This document shows positions 44,494-53,394 of a stretch of DNA of 64,000 nt, piece by piece. The notes under the pieces were generated by a model. That model did not search any database and was not told the DNA's origin. It saw only the letters and a program-made list of their open reading frames with translations. Position numbers and translations under genes: made by a program. How positions within the stretch are numbered: the stretch's first letter is position 1; each line of letters starts with the position of its first letter. Origin of the DNA: Cohnella zeiphila (GTDB lineage Bacteria > Bacillota > Bacilli > Paenibacillales > Paenibacillaceae); NCBI RefSeq assembly GCF_014212055.1, contig NZ_JACJVO010000035.1:1-64000 (forward strand), written 5' to 3'.

Positions 44494-46244
44494 TGGCCGC
44501 GAATTCCGTTCCGTTCGAAATGACCGTCGACGCGCTGCGGCAAGGTTACCGCTCCCGAAGCTTCACCCCGGAGGAAGTCGTCCGGGTCATCGTCGACCGG
44601 GCGCGGCGGGACAGCGGCATGAACATCTGGATCGTTCCGCCTTCGTACGAGCGGATCGTTCCCTATCTGACTCGGCTGGCGGATCTCGACCCGCTGGACT
44701 GCCCGCTATGGGGCATCCCGTTCGCCGTCAAGGACAACATCGAGGTTGCGGGCTGGCCGCTCACCGCCGCCTGTCCCGCCTTCGAGCGGATTCCGGGCTC
44801 TCATGCCGAAGTCGTGGAACGGCTGCTGGCGGCAGGCGCCATTCCGGTGGGCAAGGCCAACCTCGATCAATTCGCGACGGGGCTCGTCGGCACCCGCAGC
44901 CCGTACGGCGCGACCCATAACGCATTGCGGCCCGAGCTGATCAGCGGCGGCTCCAGCTCGGGGTCGGCGGTCGCCGTGGCGCGGGGCCAGGCGGCTTTCG
45001 CGCTCGGCACCGACACCGCCGGTTCCGGACGGGTGCCCGCCGCCCTCAACCGGCTTGTCGGCTACAAGCCGGCGGTCGGCGCCTGGCCGACGCGGGGCGT
45101 GCTCCCCGCCTGCCGCAGCATCGACTGCGTCACCGTCTTCGCCTATCGGATGACGGACGCCAAGGAAGTGGACCGCGTCGTCCGCGGCCCGGCCAGCGAC
45201 GATCCCTATTCGGCGGATCGTCCGCTCCGCCGCGCCGAACTGCCGAAGACGTGGCTCCTGCCGGAGCAGAAGCCGGAATTTTACGGTCCGTTCGCGGCGG
45301 AATACGAAGCGGCATGGGAACGGACCCTCGAGACGCTGGAGCATGCCGGCGTCCGCGTGCGGAAAGTCGACACCGGACTGCTGCGCGAGGCGGCCGCCCT
45401 GCTCTACGAAGGCCCGCTCGTCGCCGAGCGGTGGGCCGATCTCGGACCGTTCGCCGACGCTCATCCCGGCGCCCTCTATCCGGCGACCGAGACGGTTCTT
45501 CGTTCCGGCGTCCGGCCGGACTTCGACGCCCCCACTCTGTTCCGGGCTCAGCATCGGCTGGCGGCCATCCGGCAGTCGACGCGGGAAATGCTGCGCGGTT
45601 CCGTGCTCGTTCTGCCCACCTGCGGCGGCACCTGGACGCGCGAGCAAGTCGAAGCCGATCCGATCGCCGCGAACAGCAAAATGGGTTGGTATACGAATCA
45701 CTGCAACCTGCTCGACTTGAGCGCCGTCGCCATCCCTTCGTACGATGCCGGCGATCGGCTGCCCTTCGGCATCACCCTCTTCACCGTGCCGGAAGAAGAA
45801 GCGAATCTTGACCCGGCCGCTTCGTTCTTTGAACGAGCGGCGGAATCCGTTACCGTAGCGGTCTGCGGGCTGCATATGCGCGATTTCGGCCTGGAACCCC
45901 AGATGACGGGACTGCGCGCGGAGTTCGTTGCGGAAGCGCGAACCGCCGGGCGTTACAGGCTGTATAAGCTTCCGACCTCTCCCGCCAAGCCGGGTCTGGT
46001 GCGGGTCGCAGAAGGCGGCGCCGCCATCGCGGTTGAACTGTGGCGGATGCCCGCCGCCTCCTTCGGCGCCTTCGCGGCCTCGATCCCCGCCCCGCTCGGC
46101 ATCGGCAAAATCGAGCTCGACGACGGCCGAATCGTCTCCGGCTTCTTGTGCGAAGCGTATGCCGGCGGAGGAGCCGTCGACATCACCGAAGCCGGCGGAT
46201 GGCGTGCGGCCCTAACGATGGAGCAGGAGTCGATTCGAGAATAG
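44493..46244 (+). CDS. atzF: Allophanate hydrolase
   Basis: This 583-residue amidase-signature enzyme hydrolyses allophanate to ammonia and CO2. The Ser-cisSer-Lys triad is visible as Lys80 (FAVKDNIE), Ser154 (GGSSSGSAVA) and Ser178 (GTDTAGSGR), with the same spacing as in AtzF. The C-terminal part (about 455-583, RYRLYKLP and GIGKIELDDGRIVSGF) is the small extra domain typical of the family. Its ATG overlaps the carboxylase stop by one base (TGATG). It completes the route guanidine, carboxyguanidine, allophanate, ammonia. The same frame remains open upstream to 43854, but that is inside the carboxylase gene. Confidence 0.92.
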   Translation: MAANSVPFEMTVDALRQGYRSRSFTPEEVVRVIVDRARRDSGMNIWIVPPSYERIVPYLTRLADLDPLDCPLWGIPFAVKDNIEVAGWPLTAACPAFERIPGSHAEVVERLLAAGAIPVGKANLDQFATGLVGTRSPYGATHNALRPELISGGSSSGSAVAVARGQAAFALGTDTAGSGRVPAALNRLVGYKPAVGAWPTRGVLPACRSIDCVTVFAYRMTDAKEVDRVVRGPASDDPYSADRPLRRAELPKTWLLPEQKPEFYGPFAAEYEAAWERTLETLEHAGVRVRKVDTGLLREAAALLYEGPLVAERWADLGPFADAHPGALYPATETVLRSGVRPDFDAPTLFRAQHRLAAIRQSTREMLRGSVLVLPTCGGTWTREQVEADPIAANSKMGWYTNHCNLLDLSAVAIPSYDAGDRLPFGITLFTVPEEEANLDPAASFFERAAESVTVAVCGLHMRDFGLEPQMTGLRAEFVAEARTAGRYRLYKLPTSPAKPGLVRVAEGGAAIAVELWRMPAASFGAFAASIPAPLGIGKIELDDGRIVSGFLCEAYAGGGAVDITEAGGWRAALTMEQESIRE

Positions 46245-46274
46245 GCTGCGTATTTCTTCTATATAATAGGAACA

Positions 46275-46309
46275 CAAAAAAACCGTCGTCCCGGTAGACG
46301 ACGGTTTTT
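46275..46309. terminator. Bidirectional terminator
   Basis: ACCGTCGTC pairs with GACGACGGT around a CCGGTA loop, with seven A residues on one side and TTTTT on the other. It can stop the guanidine operon on the plus strand and mqo on the minus strand. Confidence 0.9.
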
Positions 46310-46324
46310 CGTTCACGCTGCGAT

Positions 46325-47833
46325 TTAGCGCGCTGCCTGCAACGGCTCGTTCTCGCTAAGACCCAGCGACCGTGCCGTCGAAGTATGAATTTCCCGGATC
46401 AGTTCCGGATTTTTGAGCAAGGACAAGCCGTACGAAGGAATCATTTCCGTCAGCTTGGGCTCCCAGGCTTTGAGATGCTGAGGGAAGCATCTTTTGATAA
46501 TCTCAAGCATAACGGACACGGCGGTGGAAGCGCCCGGCGATGCGCCGAGCAGCGCGGCGATCGAGCCGTCGGCGGCGCTCACGACCTCCGTACCGAACTG
46601 AAGCGTTCCTTTGCCGCCTTGGGCCGTATCCTTGATGACCTGCACGCGTTGGCCGGCAACGATCAAGTCCCAATCCTCGCTTCGGGCGTTCGGAATGAAG
46701 TCGCGCAATTCCTCCATGCGCTGTTCTTTCGACAGCATCAGCTGTTGAATCAGGTACTTGGTAAGCGACATCTCTTTGACGCCTGCCGCCATCATCGTGA
46801 GAAGATTATGCGGCTTGATGGATGTAATCAAGTCGAACATGGATCCTGTCTTTAAGAACTTCGGCGAGAAGCCGGCGAACGGTCCGAACAACAGCGATTT
46901 TTTGTTGTCGATGAACCGGGTGTCCAGATGCGGAACGGACATCGGCGGAGCGCCGACCGAAGCTTTGCCGTACACTTTGGCGTGATGCTGCTCGACGACC
47001 TCCGGATTGTTGCACACCATAAAGAGCCCGCTGACCGGAAAGCCCCCGATATGCTTGCCTTCGGGAATTCCGGATTTTTGCAGAATATGCAAGCTTCCTC
47101 CGCCCGCGCCGATAAAGACGAACTTCGCGGTATGGCGCTCCACGGATCCGCTGCCGAGATTTTTCACTTTCAATTCCCACGATCCGTCGCTCGCGCGTTT
47201 CATGTTTTTGACGGAGTGGTTGTAATGGATTCCGACGTCATGCTTCTTGAGGTGCTCGATCAGCATACGCGTCAGCGCGCCGAAGTTGACATCCGTTCCG
47301 GAATCGATCTTGGTAGCCGCGATCGGCTCGCTGGAAGAGCGGCCCTTCATCATGAGCGGAATCCATTCCGCCAGTTTGGCCGGATCGTCGGAATACTCCA
47401 TTCCTTGAAACAGCGGATTATGGGACAATGCTTCAAACCGTTTTTTCAAAAACGATACGTTCTTTTCCCCGCGCACGTAGCTCATATGAGGCAACGGCAC
47501 GATAAAGTCCTGCGGATTGCGGATCAGCTTGCTGTCTACCAGGTAAGACCAGAACTGTCTGGACACCTGAAACTGTTCGTTTACGTTGATCGCTTTGCTG
47601 ATGTCGATGGATCCGTCCGATTTTTCGGTCGTATAGTTAAGCTCGCACAGGGCGGCATGCCCCGTTCCCGCGTTATTCCATTCGTTCGAGCTTTCTTCTC
47701 CCGGTTTGCCGAGTTTCTCGAACACGGTAATTTTCCAATCCGGCGCCAACTGCTTGAGCATCGTTCCCAATGTCGCGCTCATGATTCCGGCCCCGATTAA
47801 GATCACGTCTGATTTCGTTTGTTCGTTGCTCAT
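46325..47833 (-). CDS. mqo: Malate:quinone oxidoreductase
   Basis: This 502-residue peripheral membrane flavoprotein oxidises malate to oxaloacetate and passes electrons to quinone. The FAD-binding glycines (VILIGAGIMSATLGTML), ESSNEWNNAGTGHAALCELNYT, HNPLFQGMEYSDDP, GAGGGSLHILQKSGIPEGKH and LLGASPGASTAVSVML are hallmark Mqo segments, and the length is usual. The ATG at 47833 has AAGGA about nine bases upstream; the frame is open to 47887 without another ribosome binding site. It is monocistronic. Confidence 0.96.
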   Translation of the reverse strand: MSNEQTKSDVILIGAGIMSATLGTMLKQLAPDWKITVFEKLGKPGEESSNEWNNAGTGHAALCELNYTTEKSDGSIDISKAINVNEQFQVSRQFWSYLVDSKLIRNPQDFIVPLPHMSYVRGEKNVSFLKKRFEALSHNPLFQGMEYSDDPAKLAEWIPLMMKGRSSSEPIAATKIDSGTDVNFGALTRMLIEHLKKHDVGIHYNHSVKNMKRASDGSWELKVKNLGSGSVERHTAKFVFIGAGGGSLHILQKSGIPEGKHIGGFPVSGLFMVCNNPEVVEQHHAKVYGKASVGAPPMSVPHLDTRFIDNKKSLLFGPFAGFSPKFLKTGSMFDLITSIKPHNLLTMMAAGVKEMSLTKYLIQQLMLSKEQRMEELRDFIPNARSEDWDLIVAGQRVQVIKDTAQGGKGTLQFGTEVVSAADGSIAALLGASPGASTAVSVMLEIIKRCFPQHLKAWEPKLTEMIPSYGLSLLKNPELIREIHTSTARSLGLSENEPLQAAR

Positions 47834-47921
47834 GTTAACCGTCCTTATAACCTGAAATTTAAAGAAAGCCATCAAACGGCAAACCAAAGGCGCGACCTCG
47901 TCGCGCTGCTTGTCAGGAATA

Positions 47922-47991
47922 ATTATATCATAGCGAATCGATCAAATTGATAAATAATTATATTTGATCACGCTATAAACGATCGTTATAG
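47922..47991 (-). promoter_or_regulatory. mqo promoter with inverted repeats upstream
   Basis: On the minus strand TGATATAAT (47930-47922) is an extended -10 about 90 bases before the mqo start. Immediately upstream lie GATCAAAT (47940-47947) and its inverted copy ATTTGATC (47962-47969), and then a near-palindrome CTATAAACGATCGTTATAG (47973-47991). These could be regulator sites for mqo or for the divergent germination operon. Confidence 0.4.
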
Positions 47992-48069
47992 GCCGTCTTG
48001 CCTCGTGCTTAAACCGTGCTTTTATAGGGCATATTATGGGAATCAATCCAAAGCGAAGGCGGCCAACTT

Positions 48070-49605
48070 ATGAACAGGCGTGGAAAATCGAACGCTTCGA
48101 ACGACAACCGACCCCCGGTTCAAGAGACCGACGCCTTCGATCTGGAGCCGTCGCAGCCGATCAGCTTCGACCTGGACGAGAACGAGCGCACGTTCCAGGA
48201 TCTGTTCCGGCATTGCTCGGATATCGTGTTTCGCGATCTTGAGGTTCAAGGCCGTACGAAGCTGCTGATTATGTTCACCGACGGCATGGTCAACAGCGAT
48301 ATTTTGCAATCCGCCGTCTTAAAGCCGCTCCTGTACGAGGGGCTGCCGCAAGGGCTGGGCATGATCGACAGCATCGCCGAAATGTGCGGACGCGAACTCA
48401 TGAGCATCCTTCAAGTGAAGAAAAGCTCCGATGTCTTCGAAATTGCAGATCTCATCTTGAGAGGACATACCGCTTTTCTGGCCGACGGGGAGAACGAGGC
48501 GCTGCTGGCGGACGTCTCGAGCTTCGAGACGAGAAGCATCGAGGAGTCCACCAACGAGGCGACGCTTCGCGGCGCAAGGGAAAGCTTTACGGAACTGCTC
48601 CGGACGAATACGACGCTGCTCCGCCGGATCATCGTAACTCCGAAGCTGAAGCTGGAAGCGTACCGCGTCGGCAAGCTGACGAATACGGAAGTCGTCGTCG
48701 CCTACATCGAAGGAAGCGTTGCGGAACCTGTGCTGAAGGAAGTGCGCGACCGTGTCCGGCGGATTCGTCTCGAAGGCGTGCTCGAATCGGGGTATATTGA
48801 GGAGGCGATCGAGGACACGAATTATTCGCCGTTCCCGCAAATGATGAGCAGCGAGCGCCCCGACGCCGTAGCGGCTGGACTTCTGGAGGGCAAGGTAGCC
48901 ATTCTAACGAACGGCACTCCGAACGCGCTCATCGTGCCCATGACGTTCTGGGATGGCCTGCAGGCGCCCGACGACTACTTCGAGCGCTTTATGTACGTCA
49001 CGCTGAATCGTTGGATCCGATATGCTTTTGCCATCTTCTCGGTCTTGTTTCCATCGATCTATATTGCATTGACCAGCTTTCATCCGGAGATGGTCCCGCC
49101 CAAGCTGATGCTGAGCATCTCCGCTCTTCGGGAAAAGTCGCCGTTTCCGACGGTCATCGAAGTCTTCATCATGGAGTTCATGTTCGAAGGCCTGCGGGAA
49201 GCGGGCATCCGCCTGCCCAAGCAGATCGGTCCGCTTGTCAGCATCGTCGGCGCCCTGGTCATCGGACAGGCGGCCGTTCAGGCCGGCATCATCTCCGCGC
49301 CGATCGTCATCGTCGTATCCGCCGCCGGCATCTCCTCTTTCGTCATCCCGCGGTACCGGTTCGGCATTCCCCTGCGAATGCTGCGCTTTCCGCTTCTGAT
49401 TCTTACCGGCATGTTCGGTTTATTCGGCATCGCGCTTGGTTTGATCACGATTCTCGTTCACCTGATCCATCTCAAACCGTTCGGTACGGCCTATTTGAGT
49501 CCGGTGACGCCGATCATGTTCGGCCGAATCAAGAAGGTTTTTGTCCGTTTCCCGCACAAGCGTGCCATGAAGGCCAATCCCATCCGAGAGGGAGATTCGC
49601 CATGA
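48070..49605 (+). CDS. GerA-type spore germination protein, A subunit (operon 2)
   Basis: This 511-residue A subunit has a soluble N-terminal half and about five membrane helices, with GLREAGIRLPKQIGPLVSIVGALVIGQAA in the membrane part and the conserved GARESFTELLRTNTTLLRR in the soluble part. It is clearly paralogous to the operon 1 protein. AAGGCGG lies nine bases before the ATG. A CATATTA element at 48030 is one base off a sigma-G -10, with no convincing -35. Its stop overlaps the C-subunit start by four bases. Confidence 0.92.
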   Translation: MNRRGKSNASNDNRPPVQETDAFDLEPSQPISFDLDENERTFQDLFRHCSDIVFRDLEVQGRTKLLIMFTDGMVNSDILQSAVLKPLLYEGLPQGLGMIDSIAEMCGRELMSILQVKKSSDVFEIADLILRGHTAFLADGENEALLADVSSFETRSIEESTNEATLRGARESFTELLRTNTTLLRRIIVTPKLKLEAYRVGKLTNTEVVVAYIEGSVAEPVLKEVRDRVRRIRLEGVLESGYIEEAIEDTNYSPFPQMMSSERPDAVAAGLLEGKVAILTNGTPNALIVPMTFWDGLQAPDDYFERFMYVTLNRWIRYAFAIFSVLFPSIYIALTSFHPEMVPPKLMLSISALREKSPFPTVIEVFIMEFMFEGLREAGIRLPKQIGPLVSIVGALVIGQAAVQAGIISAPIVIVVSAAGISSFVIPRYRFGIPLRMLRFPLLILTGMFGLFGIALGLITILVHLIHLKPFGTAYLSPVTPIMFGRIKKVFVRFPHKRAMKANPIREGDSP

Positions 49606-50753
49606 AGCGAATCATCAAGCTGGGGATCGTGCTCTTCTTCGTCATAACGTGCACGACGGGATGCTGGAACCTGACGGAACCGGACGAACTTGCTTTCATT
49701 ACCGCCGCGGGAATGGACGCCGCGCCGGACGGACGGATCGAGATCAGCTCTCAAATCGCGGTTCCTTCGGCAATCGACGTCCAGCAGAATCAGAGCAGCA
49801 TCGGCAAAAGCTTTCTCGTCGTGAGCGCCATGGGCAAAAATGTGATGGATGCGGGCCGCACCATGCAAGGAAAGTTGTCCCGCAGCTTATTCTACGAGCA
49901 TCGCCAGGCGATTATCTTTGGACAGAGCATGGCCCAGCGCGGAGTCGGAGATATGCTCGACATGTTCGTACGCAATCCGAAGTCGGAAATACGTTCTACG
50001 GTAGCCGTCGTAAAGGACGGAACGGCGAAAGATCTGCTGAACATCAAGCCGAAGTTCGATCCCTTCTCGGGCCTGGCGATTCTCCGCGTCCAGTCGTCGG
50101 TAGGTTCGACTCCGTATTTCTATCGGCATTTTCTATCCGATGCGTTGAACGAAGGCATGACTCCGCTGGTGCCGGCCTTCCATATCGTCGGTAAGAATGA
50201 ATTTGCCTGCGTGGGCGCGGCTATGCTCGACAACACGGCCGACTTGAAATTGAAGGGGTTTTTGAACGCGGAGCAATCGTTTCTCGCTTACTGGATGATC
50301 GGCAGACAATCGACGATCTCCGTTACCTCGGTTGTCGACCGCGACGGCGGGCTCGCAACCATAAGATTGGGAAGCTTGAAAAGCCGCATCCGCGTTATTC
50401 TGACGGATAGCGGCAAGCCGGCCATCGAAGTTCGTTTGTCCGGGGGGGGCTCCGTTATCGAGAACAACTCAAACTTGGATCCGTCCAAAGGCCCCGATCG
50501 GCGGATCATTGAACAGAAGCTCTCCGATTCAACCCGCCAAAAGGTGGAGCAATTGATCGATCAGGTCCAGCACCAATACAAAACGGACGTGTTCGGGTTC
50601 GGCGATCACATCCATCGCCGTTATCCTCAGCGATGGAAGACGTTGAAGAGAGATTGGGACCAAAGCTTTTCCAAACTTCCGGTATCGGTTCAAGTTACCC
50701 TGCATGTGAAGGATCCCGGGCAGAGCAATTCAGCCATGAAGCGGTTCATCTAA
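49602..50753 (+). CDS. Ger(x)C-type spore germination lipoprotein (operon 2)
   Basis: This 383-residue lipoprotein has a lipobox at CTTGC followed by WNLTEPDELAFITAAGMDA, the GerC signature, and ends with DVFGFGDHIHRRYPQRWKTL. The ATG at 49602 overlaps the A-subunit stop (ATGA) with GAGAGGGAG upstream. The open frame to 49011 is antisense-like filler inside the A gene and was rejected. Confidence 0.91.
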   Translation: MKRIIKLGIVLFFVITCTTGCWNLTEPDELAFITAAGMDAAPDGRIEISSQIAVPSAIDVQQNQSSIGKSFLVVSAMGKNVMDAGRTMQGKLSRSLFYEHRQAIIFGQSMAQRGVGDMLDMFVRNPKSEIRSTVAVVKDGTAKDLLNIKPKFDPFSGLAILRVQSSVGSTPYFYRHFLSDALNEGMTPLVPAFHIVGKNEFACVGAAMLDNTADLKLKGFLNAEQSFLAYWMIGRQSTISVTSVVDRDGGLATIRLGSLKSRIRVILTDSGKPAIEVRLSGGGSVIENNSNLDPSKGPDRRIIEQKLSDSTRQKVEQLIDQVQHQYKTDVFGFGDHIHRRYPQRWKTLKRDWDQSFSKLPVSVQVTLHVKDPGQSNSAMKRFI

Positions 50754-50795
50754 GAGAAGCCGCGAAAACAGGAAGTCCGATCAGGAGAGATCACC

Positions 50796-51887
50796 GTGAA
50801 AATAACCGGCACCCAGCTTTTCTGGATCTTGTTTACGGTCGAAGTCGTCATGGCCGTATGGCTCCGAATTTCGCCTGCTATTGAAGTATCGCGGCAGGAT
50901 GCATGGATTTCCATGCTGGTCGCGGGGATGATCGGAGCCGCCATTACCTTTCTGGTCGTTTGCCTAAGCTTGCAGCATCCAGGGCAAAGCCTGGCCGTGT
51001 TCAGCCGCAAGCTGCTCGGCAAATGGGTAGGCGGCCTGCTTGTCCTTCCTTATTTGGCCTCCTGGTATATCCTGGCGGGAGATGTCCTGCGCACGTTCGC
51101 CGATTTCGTTCATTTGATCCTCCTCGACCGTACGCCTCTGTGGGTCATCATGTTCCTGATGGCAGCCATGATGACGGTAATGACGGGTGCTATAGGCATG
51201 AACGGCATCGCCCGATTTTGCGAGATCGCCGGCCCCCTCACGCTGATCACGTTGATCCTCAGCTTCTTGCTTAACATCGGAAATGTGAACTTGTCGAATC
51301 TTTTTCCAGTCATCGCCGATACGGGCTGGAAAAACATTCTCAAGGCTGCTTACCCTCCCGCCTCTTTTTTTGGCGAGTCGTTCCTGCTGCTCGTCATCGT
51401 GTCGATGGTGCAGCGTTCGGACAAGGCGCTTTTGCGATCCATGACGAGCATCATAACCATCGTCGGAATCGTGCTCGTCTCGACGATCATGGTGCTGTTT
51501 GTCTTCGGACCGAACGTATCGGCCAAGATGAGATTCCCGTATTTCACGCTTGTAAGGTCGATCAACATTCTCGATTTCATCCAGAACGTGGACATCTTCG
51601 TTCTGTTCATCTGGGTGTTCGGCGTTTGCGCCAAAATATCGTTCTACCTGTTCCTCACCAGCTTCGAAATGGCCAATTGTCTCGGCTTGAAAAACTGGCG
51701 CAAGGTCGTCTGGTTCAGCGCGCCTCTCATCGTGGCGATCGCAGTGGCGATTCCGAACGAAACGGCGATTGAAATGCTGCAGAAATTGTGGAGATTGATT
51801 GTCATTCCCTTGTGCGGCATCGCCATCCCCATGCTGCTCTTGCTCGCGACAGCGATCTCCAAACGCCGGGAGGCTCGTCGCCTTTAA
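50796..51887 (+). CDS. GerB-type spore germination permease-like protein (operon 2)
   Basis: This 363-residue protein has about ten membrane helices and starts with KITGTQLFWILFTVEVVMAVW; SWYILAGDVLRTFADFVHLILL is typical of the family. The start is a GTG with AGGAGAGA five to six bases upstream. Operon 2 has order A-C-B with no small D gene, unlike operon 1. Confidence 0.9.
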   Translation: MKITGTQLFWILFTVEVVMAVWLRISPAIEVSRQDAWISMLVAGMIGAAITFLVVCLSLQHPGQSLAVFSRKLLGKWVGGLLVLPYLASWYILAGDVLRTFADFVHLILLDRTPLWVIMFLMAAMMTVMTGAIGMNGIARFCEIAGPLTLITLILSFLLNIGNVNLSNLFPVIADTGWKNILKAAYPPASFFGESFLLLVIVSMVQRSDKALLRSMTSIITIVGIVLVSTIMVLFVFGPNVSAKMRFPYFTLVRSINILDFIQNVDIFVLFIWVFGVCAKISFYLFLTSFEMANCLGLKNWRKVVWFSAPLIVAIAVAIPNETAIEMLQKLWRLIVIPLCGIAIPMLLLLATAISKRREARRL

Positions 51888-51960
51888 CCATACACAGATG
51901 ACGGTCGAAGATGTATACTCCTCTCCAATCGAAATCAACCTGATCGATTAACCGATCATG

Positions 51961-51987
51961 AAAAAAGCCCGCATGTTTGCGGGCTTT
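51961..51987 (-). terminator. Terminator between convergent germination genes
   Basis: AAAGCCCGC and GCGGGCTTT form a perfect 9-bp stem. On the minus strand it is followed by TTTTTT and ends the solitary GerC gene; on the plus strand the U-run is short, so it may also stop operon 2 less efficiently. Confidence 0.85.
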
Positions 51988-52003
51988 ACTCGAGCCAATG
52001 CTT

Positions 52004-53260
52004 CTACTTCGCCTTCATTCCAATTCGTCTGATTCTGCACTCAATGTGAATTTCGACCGTTATGTTTTCGTACATTTCTTCCCATTTTTCTTTGCTCTTC
52101 ACATACTTTCGCCAGTAACCCGGTTTCTTGGCGCGCAACTGTTCGCCGAAGCCGAAAATATCGCTATGCGCACGCTGCGTCTTCTCGATTAATCCTTTCA
52201 CATGTTTGGAAACACTTTCCTCCACTTTTTTGTTGAGTTCCATCAATAACTTTGGATCGTTGACGATCAGATCCTCGCTGTTTTTTTCTTCAAGAATAAA
52301 CTCGTCGAACACATTAACCGTGAAGTGCGGCATCTTATTTCGAATATCGACTTTGATTTGCGATTTACGCGAATACGCTCCGATATTCACTACCTGCTTT
52401 GAGTTTCCAATCTTGAATAATCCGCGGTAACCGCCCGGATTCATTCCCATAATGGACATATACGACGAGATCTCGATTGGGCTCGTAACGCCAACAAAGC
52501 GATCCTTTTGGAAGTAAGCAAGGCCTTTGATTTCGACGTTTTGTTCTTTTTTCATCTCTACATAGGGCAGGTAACCCTCTTGCCCTTTTCTCGACGATCG
52601 GCTCCAAAACATGCCGATGTAATTTGCAGGAAATTTGCCCATCCGGACCGCGCTGTCCATCGTTGCCATTAAATAAAGGGTCGGGATCCGTTCCAGCTCC
52701 GGCGTCGACTTCATGAATTCCAGCGCATTGCCCTTGGAGACCATCATCCAGGCCATCCGTCTCAACTGAGGATTGCGCCGTAAATAATCGTTCAAATTTT
52801 GCAGCCCTTTGCGGGCCATCGCTTCCGAGACAACGATGACCCGCACATGGCCTAAAAACAGCTCCCCGGACAACTGCTGCTGCAAATTCATCAGCGCATC
52901 GTCGACCGTATAGCCCGGAACGTCCATCACCCAAACCGTACGGTTCGATGCCGAACGTCCGCCTCCGCCTCCTTCGCCGGGACCGAGCGGAATTCTTCCC
53001 GGAACCGCAATCTGGACTCCGAGCCGGATCATCGTCCTCCCCGGCTCCAAATAACTGCCCGGAAGATGAGTAATTTCGTCCACATGCTCCGCCTCGGAAG
53101 GTTCGACCGTATCCACGGATATTCCGAGAACCACCGCCCGGTCTTCGATCTCCAAGCGGTCCCAGCACCCGGTCAGCGCCGGCACCGCTGTAAGCAAAGC
53201 CGTGAACAATAGGATGGGTTTAGTCCAAGCAGCTGTAACCTTCAGAACGGATTCCCTCAT
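52004..53260 (-). CDS. Solitary Ger(x)C-type lipoprotein
   Basis: This roughly 418-residue lipoprotein has its lipobox at PALTGC followed by WDRLEIEDRAVVLGISVD and ends with DIFGFGEQLRAKKPGYWRKY, so it is a germinant-receptor C subunit. Unlike the other two it has no A or B partner: it converges on operon 2 and is followed by its own terminator. A Gly-rich stretch (PGEGGGGGRSASN) lies in the N-terminal part. The start is uncertain: the ATG at 53260 is near GGAAG, and ATGs at 53275 and 53332 are also in frame. It may swap into receptors encoded elsewhere. Confidence 0.85.
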   Translation of the reverse strand: MRESVLKVTAAWTKPILLFTALLTAVPALTGCWDRLEIEDRAVVLGISVDTVEPSEAEHVDEITHLPGSYLEPGRTMIRLGVQIAVPGRIPLGPGEGGGGGRSASNRTVWVMDVPGYTVDDALMNLQQQLSGELFLGHVRVIVVSEAMARKGLQNLNDYLRRNPQLRRMAWMMVSKGNALEFMKSTPELERIPTLYLMATMDSAVRMGKFPANYIGMFWSRSSRKGQEGYLPYVEMKKEQNVEIKGLAYFQKDRFVGVTSPIEISSYMSIMGMNPGGYRGLFKIGNSKQVVNIGAYSRKSQIKVDIRNKMPHFTVNVFDEFILEEKNSEDLIVNDPKLLMELNKKVEESVSKHVKGLIEKTQRAHSDIFGFGEQLRAKKPGYWRKYVKSKEKWEEMYENITVEIHIECRIRRIGMKAK

Positions 53261-53394
53261 TTCTTCCGGGACCATGAAAAACGAGCAACGATGTCGGCTA
53301 GCTCCATCCCGGCGAATGCCCGCTTGTTTCATTCTTTGGTTTAATGCAGCTGTTTAAACATGGAAGCCGGCAGCATCTCGGGAATTCGCCATGC

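Noticed and set aside
40879..46244. Classical urea amidolyase operon
   Set aside because: The domain content fits, but the guanidine-I riboswitch and the two associated proteins make guanidine the more likely substrate.
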